This document shows, one piece after another, positions 1 to 4,818 of a DNA stretch of 7,319 nucleotides. Each line of letters starts with the position of its first letter. Position 1 is the stretch's first letter. The DNA is from an uncultured Clostridia bacterium (lineage in GTDB: Bacteria > Bacillota > Clostridia > Oscillospirales > Butyricicoccaceae), in the NCBI GenBank assembly GCA_945486175.1, contig CALYTA010000041.1:1-7319 (forward strand). Direction: 5' to 3'. The translations under genes and the position numbers were made by a program. A model generated the notes under the pieces. The model was given only the letters and a program-made list of their open reading frames with translations, searched no databases and was not told the DNA's origin.

Positions 1-540
1 GCCGCCGAGCAGCCCAAAACAGGCGCTTCTCTCGCCGCTCCGCGGCGGGAGGCTAGAAGTATGCGCCGCCGTCTGCGCCGCCACCGGCATCGCCTGGAAC
101 GTATCCCCCACCTCCTTGTGGCGGAAAATGTCATTTCGCAAGCGGAGCTGGATGCGCTTTTCGAAGGAAAGCTGGAGGATATTTACACCCTGCGCGTCAA
201 GGCATTGGATACCGCAGTGTCTCATGCGGACTTTGCCCGTATCCTCCTGCATATCGCGCAGCGGCGGGGCTTTAAGTCCAACCGCAAGTCCGGCACATCG
301 AAGGAGGACGGTGAGCTGCTTGCCGCCGTGAGTGCCAACCGCGCACTTATGGCCGAAAAGGGCTATCGTACCGTAGGTGAAATGCTGCTGAAAGACCCGC
401 AGTACAGCGGCAGCAAGCGAAATAAGGGCGGCAAGTACCTGGCAACTGTGGGGCGGGACATGGTGGAGGAAGAAGTCCGCGCCATCTTCAAGGCCCAGCG
501 TGAGCAAGGGCAGGCTTTCGCGGCGACAGAACTGGAGTAA
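1..540 (+). pseudogene. cas9: Truncated type II-C-like Cas9, N-terminal fragment (5' end outside window)
   Basis: The frame is open from base 1 and stops with TAA at 538-540, giving 179 visible residues. It opens with an AEQPKTGASLA-type segment and an arginine-rich bridge helix (visible residues about 14-35, PRREARS then MRRRLRRHRHRLERI). LLHIAQRRGFKSNRK (about 82-96), KGYRTVGEML and RNKGGKY..TV.RDM..EEVRAIF (about 139-173) follow. This order matches the bridge helix and early REC lobe of type II-C Cas9. The RuvC-I motif would lie just upstream, outside the window. The frame ends at ATELE, where full-length relatives (about 1000-1100 residues) continue into the rest of REC, RuvC-II, HNH and the PAM-interacting domain. 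None of these, and no cas1, cas2 or CRISPR array, appears downstream. The sequence after the stop does not read as Cas9 in any frame, so this looks like a deletion rather than one nonsense mutation. The remaining frame carries no frameshift. Without HNH and RuvC-II/III it cannot cleave DNA; any residual role is unknown. Confidence 0.85.
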
Positions 541-558
541 ATGGTAAAAAATGATGTC

Positions 559-597
559 CGCCCCGGATGCCGCCGTGCAGTGCCGGGGCGTTTTTTT
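559..597 (+). terminator. Intrinsic terminator after the cas9 fragment
   Basis: CGCCCCGG (559-566) pairs perfectly with CCGGGGCG (583-590) around a 16-base loop, and seven T follow (591-597). It begins 18 bases after the cas9 stop codon. It would end any transcript arriving from the cas9 side and insulate the tRNA promoter. It may be the original 3' end of the lost CRISPR locus, such as the tail of a tracrRNA, but that is inference. Confidence 0.85.
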
Positions 598-634
598 CAC
601 TTCCGCAAACACAGGATTTCCCCTGTGGCACGAC

Positions 635-663
635 TTGACAAAACAGAATACGATTGGTATACT
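635..663 (+). promoter_or_regulatory. Sigma-A promoter of tRNA-Leu
   Basis: A perfect -35 box TTGACA (635-640) and -10 box TATACT (658-663) are separated by 17 bases. The predicted start near 670 lies about 8 bases before the mature tRNA 5' end. A small hairpin, CACAGG-atttcc-CCTGTG (610-627), lies just upstream of the -35 box; its role is unknown. Confidence 0.9.
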
Positions 664-677
664 ATATAAGCCGACTT

Positions 678-764
678 GCCGCTGTGGCGAAATCGGCAGA
701 CGCAAGGGACTTAAAATCCCTCGCTGGCAACAGCGTACCGGTTCAAGTCCGGTCAGCGGCACCA
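678..764 (+). tRNA. tRNA-Leu (anticodon UAA)
   Basis: The acceptor stem GCCGCTG (678-684) pairs with CAGCGGC (754-760), followed by discriminator A761 and an encoded CCA (762-764). The anticodon stem AGGGA/TCCCT (705-709/717-721) closes the loop CTTAAAA, with anticodon TAA at 712-714, which reads UUA and UUG leucine codons. The long variable arm CGCTG-GCAA-CAGCG (722-735) is typical of class II tRNAs, and the T arm ACCGG-TTCAAGT-CCGGT is intact. The gene is monocistronic, with its own promoter and terminator. Confidence 0.97.
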
Positions 765-770
765 GGACAG

Positions 771-812
771 AACTCTGATTCAGATGAATGCATCGGATCA
801 GGGTTCTTTCTT
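771..812 (+). terminator. Intrinsic terminator after tRNA-Leu
   Basis: AACTCTGATTC (771-781) pairs with GGATCAGGGTT (795-805) over 11 positions, two of them G-U wobbles, and a T-rich tail (ctttcttt) follows. It lies 6 bases after the CCA end. The next gene's ribosome-binding site begins only about 12 bases further on, so that gene may depend on read-through. Confidence 0.75.
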
Positions 813-840
813 TATATATTTTGAAAGGAGTTTGGATCGT

Positions 841-1482
841 ATGGGAAAACAGCTGCTGCTCCTGTTCCAGCAGATCAGAGCCAGGTCATGTGTGATTGCT
901 CTGTGCAGCAGTGCATTTCTTGCATTTGGGCTGTATCAGGTGCACAGCCTGTCCGGTGTGACGGAAGGCGGTGTGCTGGGATTGACCCTGCTTTTGGAGC
1001 ACTGGTGGGGCATTTCACCGTCGGTTTCCGGCGGCCTGCTCAATCTGGTGTGCTATGCTGTGGGCTGGAAGCTGCTGGGACAGACCTTCCTCGTCTATTC
1101 GTTTGTGGCGACCGCCGGTTTTTCCCTGTCATACCATTTCTGGGAATGCTTTGAGCCGTTCTGGCCACAGCTGGCGGATATGCCGCTGGCAGCGGCTGTG
1201 ATCGGTGCACTGTTTGTCGGCATCGGCACAGGATTTTGCGTGCGCGCGGGCGGCGCGATAAGCGGTGACGATGCACTGGCGATGAGCATTGCACATGTGA
1301 CCCGGATCAATATCAAATGGATTTACCTGTTGAGTGACATCGCCGTGCTCATGCTGTCGCTGAGTTATATCCCGGTGCAGCGCATTGCGTATTCTCTGCT
1401 GACGGTGGTGCTTTCCGGACAGATTATCGGAGTGATGCAGAAAATCCATAAACCGGAAAAAGTGGATATGTGCAGAGATTGA
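841..1482 (+). CDS. YitT/DUF161-family membrane protein
   Basis: This encodes a 213-residue integral membrane protein with about six or seven hydrophobic segments (roughly 18-35, 43-57, 62-80, 82-100, 115-133, 160-176, 183-199). The motif SGVTEGGVLGL (38-48), the following helix with GISPSVSGGLLNL (57-69) and the glycine-rich loop GTGFCVRAGGAISGDDALA (129-147) are hallmarks of the YitT/DUF161 family. The family has no firmly established substrate; transport is suspected. Many relatives are about 280 residues because of a cytoplasmic C-terminal DUF2179 domain. This one lacks it and ends in a short charged tail, as a recognised short subtype does. The ATG at 841 was chosen because AAAGGAG (824-830) lies 10 bases upstream. 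An in-frame ATG at 784 falls inside the tRNA terminator hairpin and is unlikely. No promoter is visible between that terminator and the gene. Confidence 0.88.
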   Translation: MGKQLLLLFQQIRARSCVIALCSSAFLAFGLYQVHSLSGVTEGGVLGLTLLLEHWWGISPSVSGGLLNLVCYAVGWKLLGQTFLVYSFVATAGFSLSYHFWECFEPFWPQLADMPLAAAVIGALFVGIGTGFCVRAGGAISGDDALAMSIAHVTRINIKWIYLLSDIAVLMLSLSYIPVQRIAYSLLTVVLSGQIIGVMQKIHKPEKVDMCRD

Positions 1483-1484
1483 TG

Positions 1485-1506
1485 GAAAATGCAACATTTT
1501 CTTTTT
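1485..1506 (+). terminator. Short A/T-rich terminator hairpin after the YitT gene
   Basis: GAAAATG (1485-1491) pairs perfectly with CATTTTC (1495-1501) around a CAA loop, and five T follow (1502-1506). The stem begins 3 bases after the stop codon. It is A/T-rich, so termination may be partial. Confidence 0.5.
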
Positions 1507-1522
1507 ATAACATCCGTTATAA
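1505..1522. promoter_or_regulatory. Inverted repeat, candidate operator of lrgAB
   Basis: The sequence TTATAACATCCGTTATAA has two perfect 7-base arms around a 4-base spacer. It ends 3 bases before the -35 box of the lrgA promoter, so its centre is about 47 bases upstream of the predicted start. That is a usual place for an activator that touches RNA polymerase. Which protein binds is not known; no regulator gene lies next to it. Relatives of lrgAB are controlled by LytSR-type or LysR-type regulators. Confidence 0.45.
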
Positions 1523-1525
1523 TGA

Positions 1526-1554
1526 TTGATATTGCTATTTCTTTGTAGTATCAT
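1526..1554 (+). promoter_or_regulatory. Sigma-A promoter of lrgAB
   Basis: TTGATA (1526-1531) and TATCAT (1549-1554) are 17 bases apart, each matching five of six consensus bases. The predicted start near 1561 leaves a leader of about 29 bases before the lrgA start codon, containing the ribosome-binding site GGAGGA (1577-1582). A second TATAAT (1518-1523) has no good -35 box and lies inside the inverted repeat. Confidence 0.7.
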
Positions 1555-1589
1555 GAATTGGTAGGACAACCTTAACGGAGGAAACCAGT

Positions 1590-2000
1590 ATGAAACTTTT
1601 ACGGCAGTTTGGTATGATTCTGCTGATTACGTTTGCCGGGGAGCTGCTTCGGATGCTGCTCCCGCTGCCGATCCCGGCGAGCATTTACGGCATGCTGCTG
1701 ATGCTGGCAGCGCTCATGACCGGCATTGTCCGCCTGGAGGAAGTGGAGCAGGCGGGAGATTTTCTGATTGAGATTATGCCGCTCCTGTTTGTTCCGGCGG
1801 CAGTCGGGCTGATGGATGCATGGGATGCACTGCGGCCGATGCTGTTCGCGGTTTCTGTTATCACGATTGCTGTGACAGTGCTGGTCATGGCGGTCACCGG
1901 AATCGTGACACAGTGGGTGATCCGTCAGGAAAAGGCCGCAGCTGCCCGTGCGTCACTGCCGCATATCCGGCACAGCAAGCGGGAGGCCATCCATGAGTGA
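1590..2000 (+). CDS. lrgA: LrgA/CidA-family holin-like membrane protein
   Basis: This encodes 136 residues with about four hydrophobic segments (roughly 6-24, 28-48, 60-77, 84-110). The order fits the LrgA/CidA family: PLPIPASIYGMLLM at the second helix and the signature MPLLFVPAAVGLMD at the third. Members are small holin-like proteins paired with an LrgB/CidB partner. In Staphylococcus aureus they are linked to control of murein hydrolase activity and lysis, and in Bacillus and Streptococcus relatives to pyruvate movement across the membrane. The tail after residue 112 is basic and soluble. GGAGGA (1577-1582) lies 7 bases before the ATG. The last 8 bases overlap the start of lrgB, indicating a translationally coupled operon. 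Family membership is clear; which role applies here cannot be told. Confidence 0.9.
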   Translation: MKLLRQFGMILLITFAGELLRMLLPLPIPASIYGMLLMLAALMTGIVRLEEVEQAGDFLIEIMPLLFVPAAVGLMDAWDALRPMLFAVSVITIAVTVLVMAVTGIVTQWVIRQEKAAAARASLPHIRHSKREAIHE

Positions 2001-2685
2001 AGTACTGACAAGCTGTACCTATTTCGGCGTGCTGCTCACAATCGCGGCATTTCTGTTCGGCCTGTGGTGCAAGCGGAAATTCGGCTGGGCAATCTGCAAT
2101 CCGCTGCTGATTGCCGTCATTGTTGTGATGGGCGTCCTGCTTGCGCTGCGCATCGATTACAAAGCCTATGAGGAGAGCGCACAGTACATCAGCTATCTGC
2201 TCACCCCATCCACCGTCTGCCTTGCCATTCCGCTGTACCGCCAGATGAAGCTGCTCAGGCAGAACGCAAAGGCAATTGCACTGGGCAGCATTGCGGGCGT
2301 GCTGGCAAGCATGGGCGGCATTCTGCTTTTGTCGGTGCTGTTCGGGCTGACACATGAGCAGTATGTGACACTGCTGCCGAAGTCCATCACGACTGCGATC
2401 GGCATGGGCATTTCAGAGGAGCTGGGCGGCATTGTGACGATCACTGTCGCTGTCATCATTCTGACCGGCATTTTGGGAAATATGATTGTGTCCGGTGTGT
2501 GCCGCCTGTTCCGCATTGAGGAGCCGGTGGCAAAGGGGCTTGCCGTCGGCACGGCAGCGCATGCCATCGGTACGGCGCGCGCGATGGAGATGGGCGAGAT
2601 TGAGGGCGCGATGAGCTCGCTTGCCATTGCGGTTTCCGGCACGCTGACCGCATGCACGGCATCGCTGTTTGCCATGCTGTGGTAA
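1993..2685 (+). CDS. lrgB: LrgB/CidB-family membrane protein
   Basis: This encodes a very hydrophobic 230-residue protein of usual family length, with several membrane segments along the whole chain. Strong LrgB signatures are LLTPSTVCLAIPLYRQ (69-84), LPKSITTAIGMGISEELGG (128-146) and GTAAHAIGTARAMEMGEIEG (186-205). It is the obligate partner of LrgA; pairs of this kind act at the cytoplasmic membrane in lysis control or in pyruvate/organic acid transport. The ATG at 1993 was chosen because GGGAGG (1981-1986) lies 6 bases upstream and the protein then begins at the family's usual first helix. An in-frame ATG at 1948 would add 15 polar residues. The start overlaps the end of lrgA (ATGAGTGA), so the two are made together. 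Confidence 0.92.
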   Translation: MSEVLTSCTYFGVLLTIAAFLFGLWCKRKFGWAICNPLLIAVIVVMGVLLALRIDYKAYEESAQYISYLLTPSTVCLAIPLYRQMKLLRQNAKAIALGSIAGVLASMGGILLLSVLFGLTHEQYVTLLPKSITTAIGMGISEELGGIVTITVAVIILTGILGNMIVSGVCRLFRIEEPVAKGLAVGTAAHAIGTARAMEMGEIEGAMSSLAIAVSGTLTACTASLFAMLW

Positions 2686-2692
2686 AACCTGT

Positions 2693-2721
2693 TTGCAAAC
2701 GGACGGCTGATCGGGTATACT
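2693..2721 (+). promoter_or_regulatory. Probable promoter upstream of the EamA-like gene
   Basis: TTGCAA (2693-2698, four of six consensus bases) and TATACT (2716-2721) are separated by 17 bases. The predicted start near 2728 gives a leader of about 83 bases before the next gene. The -35 box lies within the perfect 10-base palindrome GTTTGCAAAC (2691-2700), which begins 5 bases after the lrgB stop and could be an operator. Confidence 0.55.
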
Positions 2722-2761
2722 GGATAGCGGAATCCCGATAAACAGCTGTGACAGAATATGT

Positions 2762-2794
2762 GATCTCTCCACAGGCTGGGGAGATCTTTTTTTT
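2762..2794 (+). terminator. Intrinsic terminator or attenuator before the EamA-like gene
   Basis: GATCTCTCC (2762-2770) pairs with GGGGAGATC (2778-2786) with one G-U wobble around a 7-base loop, and eight T follow (2787-2794). It can end lrgAB transcripts. It also lies downstream of the 2693-2721 promoter, and the next gene's ribosome-binding site starts 4 bases after the T run, so every plausible transcript of that gene must pass it. AGCTGTG (2744-2750) can pair, with one bulge, with CACAGGCT (2770-2777). That would invade the terminator loop and the base of its 5' arm, giving a possible antiterminator. Confidence 0.8.
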
Positions 2795-2810
2795 CGGAAG
2801 GAGGGCGTTT

Positions 2811-3239
2811 ATGTGGCAGACAGTCTGGCCGCTGCTTCTGGTCATCGCGTCCAATACGACCTATCATTTGATTTCCAACCGCACGCCTGCGCAGGTCAAT
2901 CCGTTTTTGTCGCTGGTCGTGACTTATCTGGTGAGTGCGGCGGTGGCGCTTGCGCTGTATCTGGCGACAGCGGGCGGAAGCGGCCTCGCCCAGGGACTTT
3001 CCCGCCTCAACTGGACGAGTGCCGCGCTCGGTCTGGCGGTTGTCGGTCTGGAAGCCGGCTTCCTGTACATGTACCGCACCGGCTGGGCCATCAGCGTCGC
3101 ATCCCTGACCGCCAATCTGGCCGTTGCCGTTCTGCTGCTGGTAATCGGCGTGCTGTGTTACCATGAGGGCATGAGTGTGCGTCAATTGTTCGGCGCGGCA
3201 CTGTGTGTGGCAGGGCTGATTCTCGTGAATTATAAGTAA
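2811..3239 (+). CDS. Single-EamA-domain DMT-type transporter, short form
   Basis: This encodes a 142-residue membrane protein with about five hydrophobic helices (roughly 4-22, 30-53, 68-86, 93-116, 123-141). The N-terminal helix (WPLLLVIASNTTYHL), the NWTSAALGLAVVGLEAGF segment (67-84) and the ending LFGAALCVAGLILVNYK fit one EamA repeat of the drug/metabolite transporter superfamily. Full EamA transporters carry two such repeats in about 300 residues; one-repeat forms are a known group thought to work as dimers. The substrate is unknown. AAGGAGG (2798-2804) lies 6 bases before the ATG at 2811; an in-frame ATG at 2748 lies upstream of the terminator hairpin and would translate through it. 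The gene sits alone between two terminators. The leader resembles an attenuator, but no known riboswitch class was recognised in it. Confidence 0.8.
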   Translation: MWQTVWPLLLVIASNTTYHLISNRTPAQVNPFLSLVVTYLVSAAVALALYLATAGGSGLAQGLSRLNWTSAALGLAVVGLEAGFLYMYRTGWAISVASLTANLAVAVLLLVIGVLCYHEGMSVRQLFGAALCVAGLILVNYK

Positions 3240-3242
3240 AAG

Positions 3243-3267
3243 GCAAACCCTGCGGTTTGCTTTTTTT
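3243..3267 (+). terminator. Intrinsic terminator after the EamA-like gene
   Basis: GCAAACC (3243-3249) pairs perfectly with GGTTTGC (3254-3260) around a 4-base loop, followed by seven T. It lies 4 bases after the TAA stop and separates the transporter from the sigma-factor operon. Confidence 0.9.
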
Positions 3268-3288
3268 GTGAAAAAAGAAAAATTTTTC

Positions 3289-3323
3289 TGTGATATTTTT
3301 CTGCCCAGACAGTCTGTTAGACA
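3289..3323 (+). promoter_or_regulatory. Possible extended -10 promoter and overlapping palindromes before the ECF sigma gene
   Basis: TGtGATATT (3289-3297) resembles an extended -10 element in an A/T-rich stretch, with only poor -35 candidates. Just downstream, CAGAC-A-GTCTG (3306-3316) and GTCT-GTT-AGAC (3312-3322) are overlapping palindromes near the expected start of transcription, possibly an operator. No classic ECF promoter (AAC at -35 with CGT at -10) was found, so autoregulation is not evident from sequence. GAAAAATTTTTC (3277-3288) is a further A/T palindrome. Confidence 0.3.
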
Positions 3324-3342
3324 AAGAGGGAGGTGAAGCGGC

Positions 3343-3828
3343 ATGAACATCGGGCAAATCTATGAGGACTATTTTCTGGATGTCTATAAATATGTGCGCG
3401 GCCTGTCGGCGAGCGACACGGTTGCCGAGGAGATCACACAGGAAACCTTTTTCCGCGCCATGCGGTCGCTGGACAGCTTCCGCGGAGACTGTGATGTGCG
3501 GGTATGGCTGTGCCGCATCGCCCGCAACTGTTACTTTACCTACCTGAAAAAGCAGAAGCATGTGACCGGAAATGAAGCGGATTTTGATTTGACACCGGAT
3601 GTCACAGATATCGAACAGCAGCTGGTGGACAAAGACCGTGCCTTTGCCGTACACAAGGCGCTGCATGCGCTTCCCGAACCGTATCGCGAGGTATTCACGC
3701 TCCGCGTGTTCGGCGAGCTGTCGTTTGCACAGATCGGGGCCCTGTTCGGCAAGACAGACCACTGGGCATGTGTGACCTACCACCGCGCCCGGCAGAAGAT
3801 TCAGAAGCAGACAGGAGGGATATCATGA
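3343..3828 (+). CDS. ECF-type RNA polymerase sigma factor
   Basis: This encodes 161 residues, the usual length of an extracytoplasmic-function sigma factor with only regions 2 and 4. Region 2 (about 6-70) contains the EEITQETFFRAMRSLDSFRG stretch and VRVWLCRIARNCYFTYLKK, which bind core polymerase and the -10 element. Region 4 (about 106-155) contains LPEPYREVFTLRVFGELSFAQIG and a helix-turn-helix ending in VTYHRARQKI, which reads the -35 element. GGAGGTGA (3329-3336), a very strong Shine-Dalgarno sequence, lies 6 bases before the ATG. The stop codon overlaps the next start (ATGA), so the factor and its anti-sigma factor are translationally coupled. The target genes and the signal are not visible; membrane or envelope stress is usual for such pairs. 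Confidence 0.93.
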   Translation: MNIGQIYEDYFLDVYKYVRGLSASDTVAEEITQETFFRAMRSLDSFRGDCDVRVWLCRIARNCYFTYLKKQKHVTGNEADFDLTPDVTDIEQQLVDKDRAFAVHKALHALPEPYREVFTLRVFGELSFAQIGALFGKTDHWACVTYHRARQKIQKQTGGIS

Positions 3829-4763
3829 AACGCATTGATTGTGAGGTCATCCGCGACCTGCTCCCACTGTATGTGGAGGATATGGCGAGCGAAGCGAGCC
3901 GCAGGCTGGTTGAGGACCATCTGGAAGAGTGCGAGGACTGCCGCCGTGAGTTGGAGGAAATGCGCGCCGGAGACGCAGAGAAGAAGCCGGTGTACAGTGC
4001 GGAACCGCTGCGTGAGCTGCGGAGGAAGTGGAAACGCCAGGTTGCCGCTGCCGCACTGCCGCTTGCCGTGCTGCTTGCATGTGTTCTTTCCATTTTACCG
4101 AATTTTTTGATGGATGGTGTAGAGCGGCGCGATGCCGTGGTACTGGTTTTGTATATGCTGGTACCGATTGCGATTGCGATTGGTTCTCTGCTGCTCGCCC
4201 GAACCGGACGAAGGATTGTGTGGGTCTTGCCAGTCAGCATGGCCGCAGCAGTCTGGCTGTGGTGCGTAATTTTTGATGCGGTTCCGTTTGGATTTTCTCT
4301 GGTATTTGGGCAGGTATTTCTCACACTGCCGTGCGTACTGGGCACGACAATTGGCTTTATCATGCATCTGCATGCAAAATTGGGACGCAGGCAAACAGCG
4401 CCGGATACATCCCATCCGTGGAAAGACTGGTATGTGCGCCACAAAAGGCCGGTTCTGGCAGCCATGATCGTGTTGTTTTCCTATGCGATTGTCGGTATTT
4501 TGTGTCTGATCGCGGATGCGGGGGATGCGATGGGACTGATTCTGGTCACCTTTTGTCTGGTGCTTCCGCTTGGCTATGGATTCAGTGGCTACGTATTGGG
4601 ATTGGGGCACAGCAAGTACAAATGGAGTGCTGTGGTGTTGTATCCGGTTCTGACATCGCTGTTCAATTTCGGAATCGGGTGGAACCTCCTTATCCCGTTT
4701 ACGGTCGTTCCAACTGCGGTCGGACTGTTTATCGGCCATATGTCGTCCCGCAAAAAAGAGTAA
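3825..4763 (+). CDS. Zinc-finger anti-sigma factor with multi-pass membrane domain
   Basis: This encodes 312 residues. The cytoplasmic N-terminus starts MKRIDCEVIRDLLPLYVEDM and holds the zf-HC2 signature H32-x3-C36-x2-C39, with a further cysteine at 6. This is the ZAS-type fold that holds an ECF sigma factor inactive. The linker (about 40-72) is highly charged. The rest contains about eight hydrophobic helices (first at about 73-95, last near 290-306), so it is far larger than the single-pass anti-sigma factors of model species (about 200 residues). The membrane part may sense the signal, but this is inference. AGGAGGG (3813-3819) lies 5 bases before the ATG at 3825, which overlaps the sigma stop by 4 bases. 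An in-frame ATG at 3768 would add a 19-residue stretch read inside the sigma gene and is rejected. The gene is followed at once by a terminator. Confidence 0.88.
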   Translation: MKRIDCEVIRDLLPLYVEDMASEASRRLVEDHLEECEDCRRELEEMRAGDAEKKPVYSAEPLRELRRKWKRQVAAAALPLAVLLACVLSILPNFLMDGVERRDAVVLVLYMLVPIAIAIGSLLLARTGRRIVWVLPVSMAAAVWLWCVIFDAVPFGFSLVFGQVFLTLPCVLGTTIGFIMHLHAKLGRRQTAPDTSHPWKDWYVRHKRPVLAAMIVLFSYAIVGILCLIADAGDAMGLILVTFCLVLPLGYGFSGYVLGLGHSKYKWSAVVLYPVLTSLFNFGIGWNLLIPFTVVPTAVGLFIGHMSSRKKE

Positions 4764-4795
4764 AAAAAGCCGGGCTGCGTTTGCAGTCCGGCTTT
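4762..4795. terminator. Bidirectional terminator between convergent genes
   Basis: AAAGCCGGGCTGC (4766-4778) pairs with GCAGTCCGGCTTT (4783-4795) over 13 positions with one G-U, around GTTT. The plus-strand tail is only TTT. On the minus strand seven T follow, from the A run at 4762-4768. It therefore serves the acyltransferase gene best and probably also ends the sigma operon. It overlaps the stop codon of the anti-sigma gene. Confidence 0.85.
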
Positions 4796-4818
4796 CAGGA
4801 TAGAAGGGGAAAATCAAT

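Noticed and set aside
541..666. ATG directly after the cas9 stop (TAAATG), possible coupled small gene
   Set aside because: The frame passes through the 8-bp terminator hairpin and the tRNA promoter, and has no resemblance to any Cas protein.
551..778. Plus-strand frame running through the terminator and tRNA-Leu
   Set aside because: It translates a terminator, a promoter and a tRNA; it is not a gene.
2193..3350. Long minus-strand open frame opposite lrgB and the EamA-like gene
   Set aside because: Its protein is rich in H, Q, R and P with no domain, runs across two terminators and two well-supported genes, and has no ribosome-binding site. It is a byproduct of GC-rich codon use.
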